From: Erythrobacter sp. HKB08
GTDB lineage: Bacteria; Pseudomonadota; Alphaproteobacteria; Sphingomonadales; Sphingomonadaceae
Reading direction: 5' to 3'
Length of the DNA stretch: 64,000 nt
NCBI RefSeq assembly: GCF_004114695.1
Contig: NZ_CP035310.1
Coordinates: forward strand, 930,001-994,000
The translations under genes and the position numbers were made by a program. Every line of letters begins with the position of its first letter. Positions within the stretch are counted from its first letter, which is position 1. Of the stretch, positions 51,935-60,707 are shown one piece after another. The notes beneath the pieces were generated by a model. It saw only the letters and a list, made by a program, of their open reading frames with translations, did no database searches and was not told the DNA's origin.

Positions 51935-52702
51935 TCAGATGCCGCCCGGCGTGAAATCCCAGCCATTCTCGCCAAGCCCTTCGCACAGGGCATTCATGCA
52001 GCTCTGCAATTCGTCCGCATCGGTCGAGCGGATGACGAAGTTCGACCCGACCTTGCCGTCGCGGAAGAAGGGATAGCTGCCGATCTGGCATTTCTCGTGC
52101 GCCTGTTCGACTTCGGCGAGGAGCGCGGCGACTTCGCTTTCAGGGATGAAGCCGCCGACCGTCTCGCTGATGAGCGGCGCGCCGCCTTCGAGTTCTCCGG
52201 TCAGCGAATCGAGCATGCCGGCGGTGATGTGCGGCACCCCTGCCATCAGGAAGATGTTGCCCAGCCTGATGCCCGGCGCGCCCGACATGCGGTTGGGGAT
52301 GAGCTCGGCACCGTCCGGCACACGCGCCATGCGCAGGCGGCCTTCGTTGATGCCGCCCTTGTCGGCATAGTAGCGTTCGAGGATCGCGCGCGCCTGCGGA
52401 TGGATCACCACGTCGACGCCGAGAGCGGCCGCGATCGCATCGACGGTAATGTCGTCATGCGTCGGCCCGATACCGCCGGTGGTGAACATGTAGTCGTTCT
52501 CGGCCCGGACTTCGTTGAACGCCTTGACGATCTTCTCTTGCACGTCCGGCACGACGCGCACCTCGGCAAGGCGGATGCCCTGCACCTGCAGCCAGCGCGC
52601 AACCTGTGCGATATTCTTGTCCTGCGTGCGGCCGGACAGGATCTCGTCACCGATGATGAGAAGGCCGGCGGTCCAGATACGATCTTTGTCGGAAGAGCTC
52701 AT
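51935..52702 (-). CDS. cinA: CinA-like molybdopterin-binding-fold protein (competence/damage-inducible type)
   Basis: A 255-residue protein consisting only of the MoaB/Mog-like domain of CinA: TAGLLIIGDEILSGRTQDKNIAQVARWLQ at the start and YMFTTGGIGPTHDDITVDAIAAAL in the middle. In CinA proteins this domain has ADP-ribose pyrophosphatase activity in NAD recycling. The C-terminal NMN deamidase (PncC) domain is missing here, and no separate gene for it is adjacent. Whether it is active is uncertain. Confidence 0.88.
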   Translation of the reverse strand: MSSSDKDRIWTAGLLIIGDEILSGRTQDKNIAQVARWLQVQGIRLAEVRVVPDVQEKIVKAFNEVRAENDYMFTTGGIGPTHDDITVDAIAAALGVDVVIHPQARAILERYYADKGGINEGRLRMARVPDGAELIPNRMSGAPGIRLGNIFLMAGVPHITAGMLDSLTGELEGGAPLISETVGGFIPESEVAALLAEVEQAHEKCQIGSYPFFRDGKVGSNFVIRSTDADELQSCMNALCEGLGENGWDFTPGGI

Positions 52703-52761
52703 GCAGCCTGACTAGGCGAGCCGTAGCCCGAGTTAAAGAGCGAAGCGGGACGGGCGGAGAA

Positions 52762-54264
52762 TTACTCCGCCGCTTCCAACTGTTCTTCGGGCTCGATCGC
52801 GTTTGCGCCCGCCTTGCGGAAAGCCAGCAGCCCGTCGTCGACCGGTCCTTCGCGCATGATCTTGCGATCGTAGACATATTCCTGGTTGAGCCGCCAGGGA
52901 TACTCCGTCGCGCTCTTCGGCATGATGTGCTTGCCGCGCTGGATGTAGCCGGAGGAGAAGTCGAACAGGTCGTCTTCCTCGAGGGTGTGATCGTCCGGCA
53001 GGTGCGGCACGGCAACGTCGCTGCCGCGCTTTTCCATCTCGTTCAATACCCGGCAGACGAACTCGGAATTGAGGTCGGCCCGCAGGGTCCAGCTGGCATT
53101 GAGATAGCCGAAGACCACCGCGAGGTTCGGCACGTTGGAGAACATGCAGCCCTTGTAGTAGAAGCGCTCGCTGAAATCGATCGGCTGGCCGTCCTGGCTG
53201 ATGGCGATCTTGCCGTTGAGGGCGAGCTTGAGGCCGGTCGCGGTGACGATGATGTCGGCTTCGATCACGTCGCCGTTTTCAAGCTCGATGCCGCCCTTCA
53301 CGAAGCGCTTGATGCGCCCGGTGACGACGTCGGCCTTGCCGCTCTTCATCGCTTCGAACAGGTCGTCGTCCGGCACGAGGCACAGGCGCTGCTCCCACGG
53401 GTTGTAGGGCGGCGTGAAAGGCGTGAGGTCGTAATCGCTGCCCATCGACTTGCGGATGCGCTTGTGCAGCCCCTCGGCGACCTTCTGCGGCTTGGTGCGA
53501 GCCTGCTTGAAGCCGAAGTCCTGCATCTTGATGTTCTTCCAGCGCGTGATCTTGTACGCGACTTCTTCCGGCAGGATCTTGCGCAGGAAATTGGCGATCC
53601 CGTCCTTCGCGGGACGCGAGAACATCCAGGTCGGGGTACGCTGGAGCATGGTGACCTTGGCCGCCTTGTCCGCCATCGAGGGCACGATGGTAACGGCTGT
53701 TGCGCCCGAGCCGATAACCACCACCTTCTTGTCCGTGTAGTCGAGGTCTTCCGGCCAGAACTGCGGGTGGATCACCTGTCCGTCGAAATCGGCGAATTCG
53801 AAGCCCGGATCATAGGGCTGGTCGTAGTCATAATAGCCCGAGCCGAGATAGAGGAAGCTGGCCGTCATGGTCGCGGTCGACCCGTCGGCTTTTTCCATCG
53901 TCACGTGCCAGCGCGCCTCGCCGCTGTGCCAGTCGGCCGAGACGACCTTGTGCTGGTAGCGGATGTGTTGGCGGATATCGCGCTCGTCGACGATCCGGTT
54001 GAGGTATTCGAGGATCGACGGGGCATCGGCGATCGACTTTTCGTGCTTCCACGGCTCGAACACGAAGCCGAGGGTGTGCATGTCGCTGTCGGAACGGATG
54101 CCGGGATAGCGGAACAGGTCCCACGTCCCGCCAAGGTTCTCGCGCCGTTCGACGATGGCGTAGCTGCGGCCCGGACACATCATTTCCATGTGAGCCGCCA
54201 TCCCGATCCCCGAAATGCCGGCGCCGACGATCAGAACGTCGAAATCGCTGGTTGATGCCAACAT
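52762..54264 (-). CDS. Flavin-containing monooxygenase of Baeyer-Villiger type
   Basis: An FAD and NADPH-dependent monooxygenase of 500 residues. The FAD motif is IVGAGISGIGMAAHM near the N-terminus. The BVMO fingerprint FDGQVIHPQFWP (FxGxxxHxxxWP) lies about 150 residues in, and the second nucleotide motif is VVIGSGATAVTIVP. It should insert oxygen next to a ketone or oxidise a heteroatom. The open frame continues upstream, but ATG at 54264 has AGAGGAG. A TetR-like palindrome lies just upstream. Substrate unknown. Confidence 0.9.
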   Translation of the reverse strand: MLASTSDFDVLIVGAGISGIGMAAHMEMMCPGRSYAIVERRENLGGTWDLFRYPGIRSDSDMHTLGFVFEPWKHEKSIADAPSILEYLNRIVDERDIRQHIRYQHKVVSADWHSGEARWHVTMEKADGSTATMTASFLYLGSGYYDYDQPYDPGFEFADFDGQVIHPQFWPEDLDYTDKKVVVIGSGATAVTIVPSMADKAAKVTMLQRTPTWMFSRPAKDGIANFLRKILPEEVAYKITRWKNIKMQDFGFKQARTKPQKVAEGLHKRIRKSMGSDYDLTPFTPPYNPWEQRLCLVPDDDLFEAMKSGKADVVTGRIKRFVKGGIELENGDVIEADIIVTATGLKLALNGKIAISQDGQPIDFSERFYYKGCMFSNVPNLAVVFGYLNASWTLRADLNSEFVCRVLNEMEKRGSDVAVPHLPDDHTLEEDDLFDFSSGYIQRGKHIMPKSATEYPWRLNQEYVYDRKIMREGPVDDGLLAFRKAGANAIEPEEQLEAAE

Positions 54265-54277
54265 GCTCTCTCTCCTC

Positions 54278-54293
54278 TTGACGTTTAGGTAAA
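54278..54293. promoter_or_regulatory. TetR-like palindrome upstream of the monooxygenase gene
   Basis: Symmetric pattern TTnACnTnnAnGTnAA, five of eight base pairs matching, 14 bases before the monooxygenase ATG and next to its ribosome site. Weaker than the P450 operator but similarly placed. Confidence 0.4.
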
Positions 54294-54369
54294 TCATTCG
54301 AAGCGCCAAGGCGAGTCCCGATGGCAAATTGCAACTGACTACGCCGGAACCATTCGCTAGGGCCCGGTT

Positions 54370-56391
54370 ATGCCTTGCATGAAAGCCATTGCCGCACTGC
54401 CCATTCTGGCCCTTGCCGCCACCCCGCTCGCCGCTCAGGAAGCTCGCGAGGAAACGGACGAAGACGAGATCGTCGTCGTCGGCCAGGGTCTCGAGGAGAC
54501 CCCCGCCGCCGTCGCCTATGCCGCGCGCGAACTGGAGCGCGAGCAGATCGTCACCTCGCCATCGGGACGGATCGAGGACGTGCTCGGCGCGGTCGCGGGC
54601 TTCCAGCAATTCCGCCGCTCGGACAGCCGTTCCTCCAATCCGAGCGCCCAGGGCGTGACCCTGCGCGCGCTGGGCGGAAACGCGACCAGCCGCGCGCTTG
54701 TGCTGCTCGACGGCGTGCCGATGGCCGACCCGTTCTTCGGCTACATCCCGCTGTCCGCGATTGCGCCCGAGCGGCTTTCCTCGATCCGCGTAACGCGCGG
54801 CGGGGGTAGCGGGCCGTTCGGTGCAGGCGCGCTGGCAGGCACCATCGAACTCACCAGCGCCGATGCGGGCGAACTTGGCCTGCTAAGCGGTTCGCTCCTC
54901 GCCAACGATCGCGGGGAAACCGAGGCGAGCGCGACGGTCGCTTCCGAGCTAGGCGGCGGTTTCGGCGTCATCAGCGGGCGATGGGACCGCGGCAAGGGGT
55001 TCTACACCACCCCGGAAGCCGATCGCGTTCCCGCCTCCGCGCGCGCTGCGTTCGACAGCTGGTCGATCGGCCTGCGCGGTGTTGCCCCGATCTCGGACAC
55101 ACTCGAACTGCAGGCACGCGGACTGGCATTCCGCGACGAGCGCACCTTGCGTTTCGACGGCGCGGATTCCTCGAGCGAGGGGCAGGACGTCAGCGTCCGT
55201 CTGGTCTCGCGTGGCGACTGGCAGGTCGATGCGCTGGCCTATCTGCAGGCACGCAATTTCTCGAATGTGGTGATCAGCTCGACGCGCTTCACCCGCGTCC
55301 TCGACCAGCGCAACACGCCTTCGACGGGCCTTGGCGGCAAGCTGGAACTGCGCCCGCCGGTGGGCGAGGACCACGTCCTGCGCCTCGGTGTCGATTACCG
55401 CCGCTCGGACGGCGAATTGCAGGAAGAGGCCTACAGCGCCTTCACCGGCGCGCTTCGCGAGCGTCGCCGTGCAGGCGGGACCAATTCGGACCTCGGCTTC
55501 TTCATCGAAGACGACTGGAGCCTCGGACCGGTCGTGCTGACGGGCGGCGTGCGCGCCGACCGCACGGTCATTTCGGGCGGGTTCTACCGTGCGGTGGATG
55601 CTGGCGGGGCGCTCGTTTCGGAAACCATCGCGCCCGACCGCTCCGACTGGACGGTGACCTATCGCGCCGGCGCTGCGTGGCAGGCGAGCGATGCCATCCG
55701 CTTGCGCGCCGCAGCCTATTCCGGCCTGCGCCTGCCGACGCTCAACGAGCTTTACCGCCCCTTCGTGGTCTTCCCCGTCACGACCGAGGCCAATGCCGCG
55801 CTCGAGAACGAGAAGCTGGAGGGCTTCGAAGCCGGGCTGGACATCACGCCGGTCGAAGGCGTGGAATTCTCGCTGACGGCTTTCGACAACCGGGTCGAGA
55901 ACGCGATTGCCAATGTCACGCTGACGCCGACGTTGCGCCAGCGGCAGAACCTGCCTGCTATCGACGCACAGGGCTTGGAAGCGGGGCTGTCGCTTACGCA
56001 GGGCGCATTCTCGCTCGACGCGACCGCGACTTACACCGATGCGACGGTCGACGGGCAGGGCGCTTCGCTCGCGCTCGACGGTAACCGCCCGCCGCAGACG
56101 CCCGAGTTTGCAGCTGCCGCGACGGCTAGCTGGCGTCCGTCCAAAGGCTGGCTGCTAGCTGCAACGCTGCGCCATGTCGGAAAGCAGTTCGAAAGCGACC
56201 AGGAAAGCGACGTGCTGCCCGCTGCGACGACGCTTGGCGCCTATGCTCAGATCCCGCTTTCCGGACGATTTTCCATCGTGCTGCGGGGCGAGAATCTGAC
56301 CGACGAGACGATCGTCACGCGCAATTCGGACGGCAATCTCGACCTCGGCGCGCCGCGCACCGTGTGGGCCGGGGTACGGATCGGTTACTGA
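54370..56391 (+). CDS. TonB-dependent outer-membrane receptor
   Basis: A 673-residue siderophore/cobalamin-type receptor. A signal peptide ends at LAAQE. The TonB box region is DEIVVVGQ, and the plug has QGVTLRALGGNATSRALVLLDGVPMADPF and VTRGGGSGPFGAGALAGTIEL. A barrel follows, ending in aromatic VRIGY. The start could be 54370 or the ATG at 54379. Convergent with the FabD-like gene, overlapping it by 7 bp. Substrate not inferable: no biosynthesis or transport genes flank it, unless it serves the cluster downstream. Confidence 0.88.
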   Translation: MPCMKAIAALPILALAATPLAAQEAREETDEDEIVVVGQGLEETPAAVAYAARELEREQIVTSPSGRIEDVLGAVAGFQQFRRSDSRSSNPSAQGVTLRALGGNATSRALVLLDGVPMADPFFGYIPLSAIAPERLSSIRVTRGGGSGPFGAGALAGTIELTSADAGELGLLSGSLLANDRGETEASATVASELGGGFGVISGRWDRGKGFYTTPEADRVPASARAAFDSWSIGLRGVAPISDTLELQARGLAFRDERTLRFDGADSSSEGQDVSVRLVSRGDWQVDALAYLQARNFSNVVISSTRFTRVLDQRNTPSTGLGGKLELRPPVGEDHVLRLGVDYRRSDGELQEEAYSAFTGALRERRRAGGTNSDLGFFIEDDWSLGPVVLTGGVRADRTVISGGFYRAVDAGGALVSETIAPDRSDWTVTYRAGAAWQASDAIRLRAAAYSGLRLPTLNELYRPFVVFPVTTEANAALENEKLEGFEAGLDITPVEGVEFSLTAFDNRVENAIANVTLTPTLRQRQNLPAIDAQGLEAGLSLTQGAFSLDATATYTDATVDGQGASLALDGNRPPQTPEFAAAATASWRPSKGWLLAATLRHVGKQFESDQESDVLPAATTLGAYAQIPLSGRFSIVLRGENLTDETIVTRNSDGNLDLGAPRTVWAGVRIGY

Positions 56392-57428
56392 GCGGTTACC
56401 AGCCCGCGCTGCTCGGCCATGCCCATCGAGACGAGCAGCGGATCGCTTTCCTGCCGCGCCTTGAAATCCGCCTTGCTGCCCATTGCGCGCCAGTCGGCGA
56501 GGATCAGCGACTGCGCGACGGCCCCGCCGAGCGTGGTCCCCGGACCGGTCACGATGAACAGGTCCGGCGCGAACTCGCGCGCGGCGACGGTGATTGCCCG
56601 GGTGAAGTCGTAGCTTTCGGTCACCTGGTGCCCGAGCGTGTAGTCCCACAATGCATCGTTATCGCTCGCATGCGGCCACCAGATCGCGCCGCGCCCGTCG
56701 ACCATCGGCAGCTTCGGCTGTGTGAACAGCTCTGGCGCCAGCGCCGCGCGGCCACGCTCGGCGACGGGCTGCTGGAGGTGCGTGTGGAACGCTGCATGAT
56801 TGCCGAGCCGCATCGGGAAACGCCCGTCGATCGGCTCTGCCTCGCTCTCGAAGGCCTTGAGGCCCGCCTCGTTGCCCGCCAGCACCAGCATCCCGCCGAG
56901 GTCGATCGACAGGGCGAGCACATGCTCGGCGCGCGCGTCGATGTCCGCGACCATCGCCAGCAGCGCGGCCTTGCGCTCCGCGTCGGGTCGCCAGTCGTCG
57001 CCGAGAAAGGGATAGACCAGCTGGCCGCCGATGAGCGCGTCCTGCATGAAGGTGCCCATGGTGTTGGCGACGCGGAACCCGTCGCCCGGCGAAGTCGCCC
57101 CGGCACAGGCGAGCGCGGAGTACCAGCCCATCGAATTGCCCGTCACCGCAAGGATGTCGATTTCATCGCGGTCGATCGAGAGGAAGTCGCCTAGCGTCGC
57201 GGCGAAAATCAGCCCCGAAGCATTGTCGCCGCGCGTGTGCTTGGCGAGGCTGAACCGGTCCGCCCCGTCGAGCGCGCTCAGCGTTTCCTGCCCTGCTTCG
57301 GCGCGCTGGCGGTCGAATTCGGCGAGCAGTCCTGCATCGGGGAAGTGACGACCGAGATAGCCGAGTTCGGCCTTGTTGTAGGTTCCGCGCCCCGGGCAGA
57401 CGACAACGGCGGTCTTGCGCGCGCTCAT
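56385..57428 (-). CDS. FabD-like acyltransferase lacking the malonyl-binding Arg
   Basis: A 347-residue acyltransferase of the ACP-S-malonyltransferase (FabD) fold. The catalytic Ser99 is in GNSMG (normally GHSLG) and the catalytic His is probably His215 in AAFHTHLQ. The residue 25 positions after the Ser, Arg117 in E. coli FabD, is Met124 in TMGTFMQ, where FabD has RGxxMQ. The oxyanion Gln of PGQGSQ is Arg in PGRGTYN. A malonyl group is therefore unlikely as substrate; a neutral acyl-CoA is more plausible. Its ATG overlaps the stop of the E1 gene, so it is coupled to 2-oxoacid oxidation. No ACP is adjacent. Confidence 0.8.
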   Translation of the reverse strand: MSARKTAVVVCPGRGTYNKAELGYLGRHFPDAGLLAEFDRQRAEAGQETLSALDGADRFSLAKHTRGDNASGLIFAATLGDFLSIDRDEIDILAVTGNSMGWYSALACAGATSPGDGFRVANTMGTFMQDALIGGQLVYPFLGDDWRPDAERKAALLAMVADIDARAEHVLALSIDLGGMLVLAGNEAGLKAFESEAEPIDGRFPMRLGNHAAFHTHLQQPVAERGRAALAPELFTQPKLPMVDGRGAIWWPHASDNDALWDYTLGHQVTESYDFTRAITVAAREFAPDLFIVTGPGTTLGGAVAQSLILADWRAMGSKADFKARQESDPLLVSMGMAEQRGLVTAQ

Positions 57429-59614
57429 GCCTTGCCTCCGATCAGGTCCTGCGCGGCGGCAACGATACCATCGGCGCTCGGCATGGTAGTCGCATAGGCC
57501 GGGCCGGTCGGGATGAAGCTGTCCTCGGCGACATAGCGTGCGAGCGGCTTGTCCGTCCGTTCGCCGAGCATAGTCATTAGCGCTTCGGCAAGGCCGCCGG
57601 TCCGGCGCGTTTCGTCGACCACCAATACGCGGCCAGCATCGCCGATGGCTTCGAGCAGCGCCTCCTCGGGTAGCGGGCTGAGCCAATGCAGGTCGATCAC
57701 GCGGCTCTTCACGCCTTCAGCCGCGAGCCGCTTCTGCGCCTGCAGCGAGAGATAGAGCCCGTTGGCATAGCTCACGATGGCAAGGTCGCTCCCGTCGCCA
57801 TGCCTGGTCACCTGTCCGAGCGCGATGTTTTCGCCCGGTGCGGGATAGTGCCGCAGCCACCCGCCATCGCCCGCCTCGTGCAGGTCGCGCATCGGATAGA
57901 GCGCGATGGGCTCGAGGAAGACCACCAGCCGCTGCTCCTCGCGCGCGAGCCGCACGCATTCGCGCAGCAGCTTCGCCGCGTCCGCGCCGTTCGACGGGCA
58001 GCAAAGAACGAGGCCGGGAATGTCGCGCAACACCGCGAAGCTGTTGTCGTTGTGGAAGTGCCCGCCGAAACCCTTCTGGTAGCCGAGCCCGGCAATGCGC
58101 ACGACCATCGGGTTGGTGAATTGCCCGTTGGAGAAGAACGGCAGCGTCGCCGCCTCGCCGCGCAGCTGGTCTTCGGCATTGTGGAGATAGGCGAGGAACT
58201 GGATTTCGGGCATCGGCACGAAACCGTTGTGCGCCATGCCGATCGCGAGCCCGAGGATCGATTGTTCGTCGAGCAGCGTGTCGATCACCCGCGCCCGGCC
58301 GAAGCGCTGGCCGAGTTTCTGCGTCACGCCATAAACGCCGCCCTTGGCGCACACGTCCTCGCCCATCAGCGCGATCTCGCGGTGTTCGAGCATGAGGTCG
58401 GTCAGCGCCCAGTTGATGCAGCGGCTCATGATCTGCGGCTGCTCCATCGCTTTCAGGTCGGAGCCGAATGCCGCTGCGCGCGCCTCCGACGAGGGGCCGT
58501 TGCTCGGCGTGTTCTCGCGCTTCGGCGGGATAAGGCTGCGCATCACGCCCTCGGCGCTGTCGAGGCGCGGGCGGGTGACGGCCTCTTCGCGGATCCGCTC
58601 GACGCGGGCGAGGGTCCGCTCGTAGATCGCGACTGCTTCGCCGCTGTCGAGCGCGCCCGCATCGCCCAGCAGGCGGACACTGTGGAGCAGCGGATCGTTC
58701 GCCTCGTCGGCCTCGACCTCGGCCTTCGACATATAGGTCGTCTGCACGTCGGCCCCCGCGTGGCCGTAGAGCCGAACGGTGCGGATGTGCAGGAATGCAG
58801 GCTTGCGCCGTGTCCGGACATATTCGGCAGCTTCGCGCGCAACGCGGAAGGTCTCGTAGATGTCGAGCCCGTCGCAGTGGAAATAGGCAAGGTCGGGCCG
58901 CTGCGAGAAATTGGCCGCGATCCAGCCGGTCGGGGTCTTGGTCGAAATCCCGATCCCGTTGTCCTCGCACACCCACAGGAGCGGCATCGGCACTTTCTGG
59001 TAGGCGGTCCAGCAGCTAGTGTTGATCGCACCCTGCGCGGTCGAATGGTTCGCGCTCGCATCGCCGAAGCTGCACATCACGATGGCATCGTCGGGCAATG
59101 CCTGGTGCTCGGGCCGCACTCGCTTGGCGAGGCCGACCGAATAGGCCGCGCCGACCGCCTTGGGCAGGTGGCTCGCGATGGTCGAGGTCTGCGGCGGGAT
59201 GTTGAGCGCCTTCGAACCCAGCACCTTGTGCCGCCCGCCGCTGATCGGATCCTCGCTCGAGCAGGCGAAGCTAAGCAGCATGTCCCACGCGATCGATTGC
59301 CCGGGCACCTGGTTCGCCCGCTCGATCTGGAAGGCGGCATCGCGGTAGTGAAGGAAGGCCATGTCGGTTGGCCGAAGCGCGGCAGCGACTGCCGCCATCC
59401 CTTCGTGGCCCGAGGAGCCGATGGTGTAGAAGCCTTCGCCCGCCGCCTGCATCTTGCGGCTGGTGATATCGAGCGCGCGCGTCAGGCAGCCCGAACGATA
59501 GACCTGCACTGCCAATCCGGCATCGAGCGGCCCGGCCGGAGCTTTGCCCGCAGGCAGGTCGCCGGAAGCCGTCCGGCGCAGGAAATTCTCATGTACGATT
59601 TGCGCACGATCCAT
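57425..59614 (-). CDS. Fused 2-oxoacid dehydrogenase E1 alpha/beta (TPP-dependent)
   Basis: A 729-residue protein with E1 alpha and E1 beta in one chain. The alpha part has GDASANHSTAQGAIN followed by LLWVCEDNGIGIST, the TPP-Mg motif. The beta part starts near residue 390 (ADLMLEHREIALMGEDV) and ends with a transketolase C-terminal domain (VLVVDETRRTGGLAEALM). Such fusions decarboxylate branched-chain or related 2-oxoacids. No E2, E3 or lipoyl protein is adjacent. It could feed an acyl group to the FabD-like enzyme with which it is translationally coupled; this is inference. Confidence 0.88.
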   Translation of the reverse strand: MDRAQIVHENFLRRTASGDLPAGKAPAGPLDAGLAVQVYRSGCLTRALDITSRKMQAAGEGFYTIGSSGHEGMAAVAAALRPTDMAFLHYRDAAFQIERANQVPGQSIAWDMLLSFACSSEDPISGGRHKVLGSKALNIPPQTSTIASHLPKAVGAAYSVGLAKRVRPEHQALPDDAIVMCSFGDASANHSTAQGAINTSCWTAYQKVPMPLLWVCEDNGIGISTKTPTGWIAANFSQRPDLAYFHCDGLDIYETFRVAREAAEYVRTRRKPAFLHIRTVRLYGHAGADVQTTYMSKAEVEADEANDPLLHSVRLLGDAGALDSGEAVAIYERTLARVERIREEAVTRPRLDSAEGVMRSLIPPKRENTPSNGPSSEARAAAFGSDLKAMEQPQIMSRCINWALTDLMLEHREIALMGEDVCAKGGVYGVTQKLGQRFGRARVIDTLLDEQSILGLAIGMAHNGFVPMPEIQFLAYLHNAEDQLRGEAATLPFFSNGQFTNPMVVRIAGLGYQKGFGGHFHNDNSFAVLRDIPGLVLCCPSNGADAAKLLRECVRLAREEQRLVVFLEPIALYPMRDLHEAGDGGWLRHYPAPGENIALGQVTRHGDGSDLAIVSYANGLYLSLQAQKRLAAEGVKSRVIDLHWLSPLPEEALLEAIGDAGRVLVVDETRRTGGLAEALMTMLGERTDKPLARYVAEDSFIPTGPAYATTMPSADGIVAAAQDLIGGKA

Positions 59615-59636
59615 GCGTCAAGCTCTAGGACGCTTT

Positions 59637-59652
59637 GGTTTCCAATGAAACC
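59637..59652. promoter_or_regulatory. Perfect inverted repeat in the divergent promoter of the cluster
   Basis: GGTTTC-CAAT-GAAACC, 6-bp arms, in the 151-bp region between the E1 gene and the plus-strand operon, 23 bases upstream of the E1 ATG. It could be an operator controlling both arms. The rest of the region has an AT-rich stretch near 59710-59735, a probable promoter for the plus arm. Confidence 0.45.
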
Positions 59653-59765
59653 GGAATGCGCGGCAGGCGGGAAAACTCGCCTGTGCCGGGCCGCCTCGGC
59701 AGAAGCGTATGACTTTCTTATCGATTATGGTGTATCGAGCCTTTGTCTGGGAGCGGGGGGTCGAC

Positions 59766-60707
59766 ATGCTCTACATGCTGAAGGCGATGTCGGGCGACCG
59801 GCTGTCGGTCTCGTTCAACGCGAGCCGCGAATTCCGCGTGCATATCTACGAGCAGCCCGGCGACGCGCTGCCAAAGCGTGAATTCGAGAAACTGAAGGCC
59901 GATTGCGAACAGGTCGTGCGCGCCTGCCTCAAGGGCGAAACGCTCGATTATGGCCTTTTCGAACCCGAGAGCGAGGCATGGTCGCGCAGCGTCATCACGC
60001 TGGTCCGCCGGCGCGACGATGGCCGCCCGGTCGCGTTCAACGCCATGCCGATGCTCGATGTGCGGCGCGGCAGCGCGAGCGACTGCGTGCTCCACCTCGG
60101 CCTCGTCATGGTCGACCCGGACGAGAGGAGCGGGGGGCTGTCGTGGATACTCTACGGCCTGACTTGCTTCGCGCTGTTCCTGCGTGGCCGGATGCGGCCC
60201 GTCTGGGTCAGCAGCGTGACGCAGGTTCCCGCCGTGGTCGGGATGGTGGCCGAGACGTTCAGCTCGGTCTTTCCTGCACAGCAGGGCACGCGGCAGAGCT
60301 TCACCCACCGGCACCTCGCGCACCAGATCATGCAGCACCATCGCGCCGCCTTCGGGGTCGGCGAGGATGCGGGCTTCGACCTCGACCGGCAGGTCATCAC
60401 CGATGCCTACACCGGCGGGTCGGACAATCTGAAGAAGAGCTTCGAGGTCGCGACCAAGCACCGCAAGGATAGCTACAACGACTACTGCCGCGAGGAGCTG
60501 GACTACGCGCGCGGCGACGACGTGCTGCAGATCGGCGCGATCGACCTTGCCGCCGGGCAGCGCTTCCTCTCGCGCAGCGTTCCGCGCAGCGCCTTGCCGC
60601 AGCTGATGGTGCAGGCAGTGATCGTCGTCACCGGGGCCGCGCTCGCCCCGCTTGCGCAGTGGCTCGACGCATCCACCCCATTCGGCCGATTGAGGGCTTC
60701 AAAATGA
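59766..60707 (+). CDS. GNAT-like protein of unknown function, first gene of the plus-strand operon
   Basis: A 313-residue protein that may have a GNAT acyltransferase fold. The stretch LGLVMVDPDERSGGLSWIL resembles the GNAT acetyl-CoA loop (V-x-P-x-x-R-x-x-G). Otherwise unlike named families. It is rich in His (HRHLAHQIMQHH) in the second half. The C-terminus has a hydrophobic helix (LPQLMVQAVIVVTGAALAPLAQWL). The ATG at 59766 has GGGAGCGGGGGG; an upstream ATG at 59709 adds 19 residues. Coupled to the ThiF-like gene by an ATGA overlap. Confidence 0.65.
   Translation: MLYMLKAMSGDRLSVSFNASREFRVHIYEQPGDALPKREFEKLKADCEQVVRACLKGETLDYGLFEPESEAWSRSVITLVRRRDDGRPVAFNAMPMLDVRRGSASDCVLHLGLVMVDPDERSGGLSWILYGLTCFALFLRGRMRPVWVSSVTQVPAVVGMVAETFSSVFPAQQGTRQSFTHRHLAHQIMQHHRAAFGVGEDAGFDLDRQVITDAYTGGSDNLKKSFEVATKHRKDSYNDYCREELDYARGDDVLQIGAIDLAAGQRFLSRSVPRSALPQLMVQAVIVVTGAALAPLAQWLDASTPFGRLRASK

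Noticed and set aside
56385-57428. Calling the acyltransferase a standard FabD
   Set aside because: The key Arg is Met and PGQGSQ is changed, and a housekeeping FabD is usually near fabH, fabG or acpP, none of which are here.
57686-59881. 731-residue frame antisense to the E1 gene
   Set aside because: Same reason: shadow of a recognised gene on the other strand.
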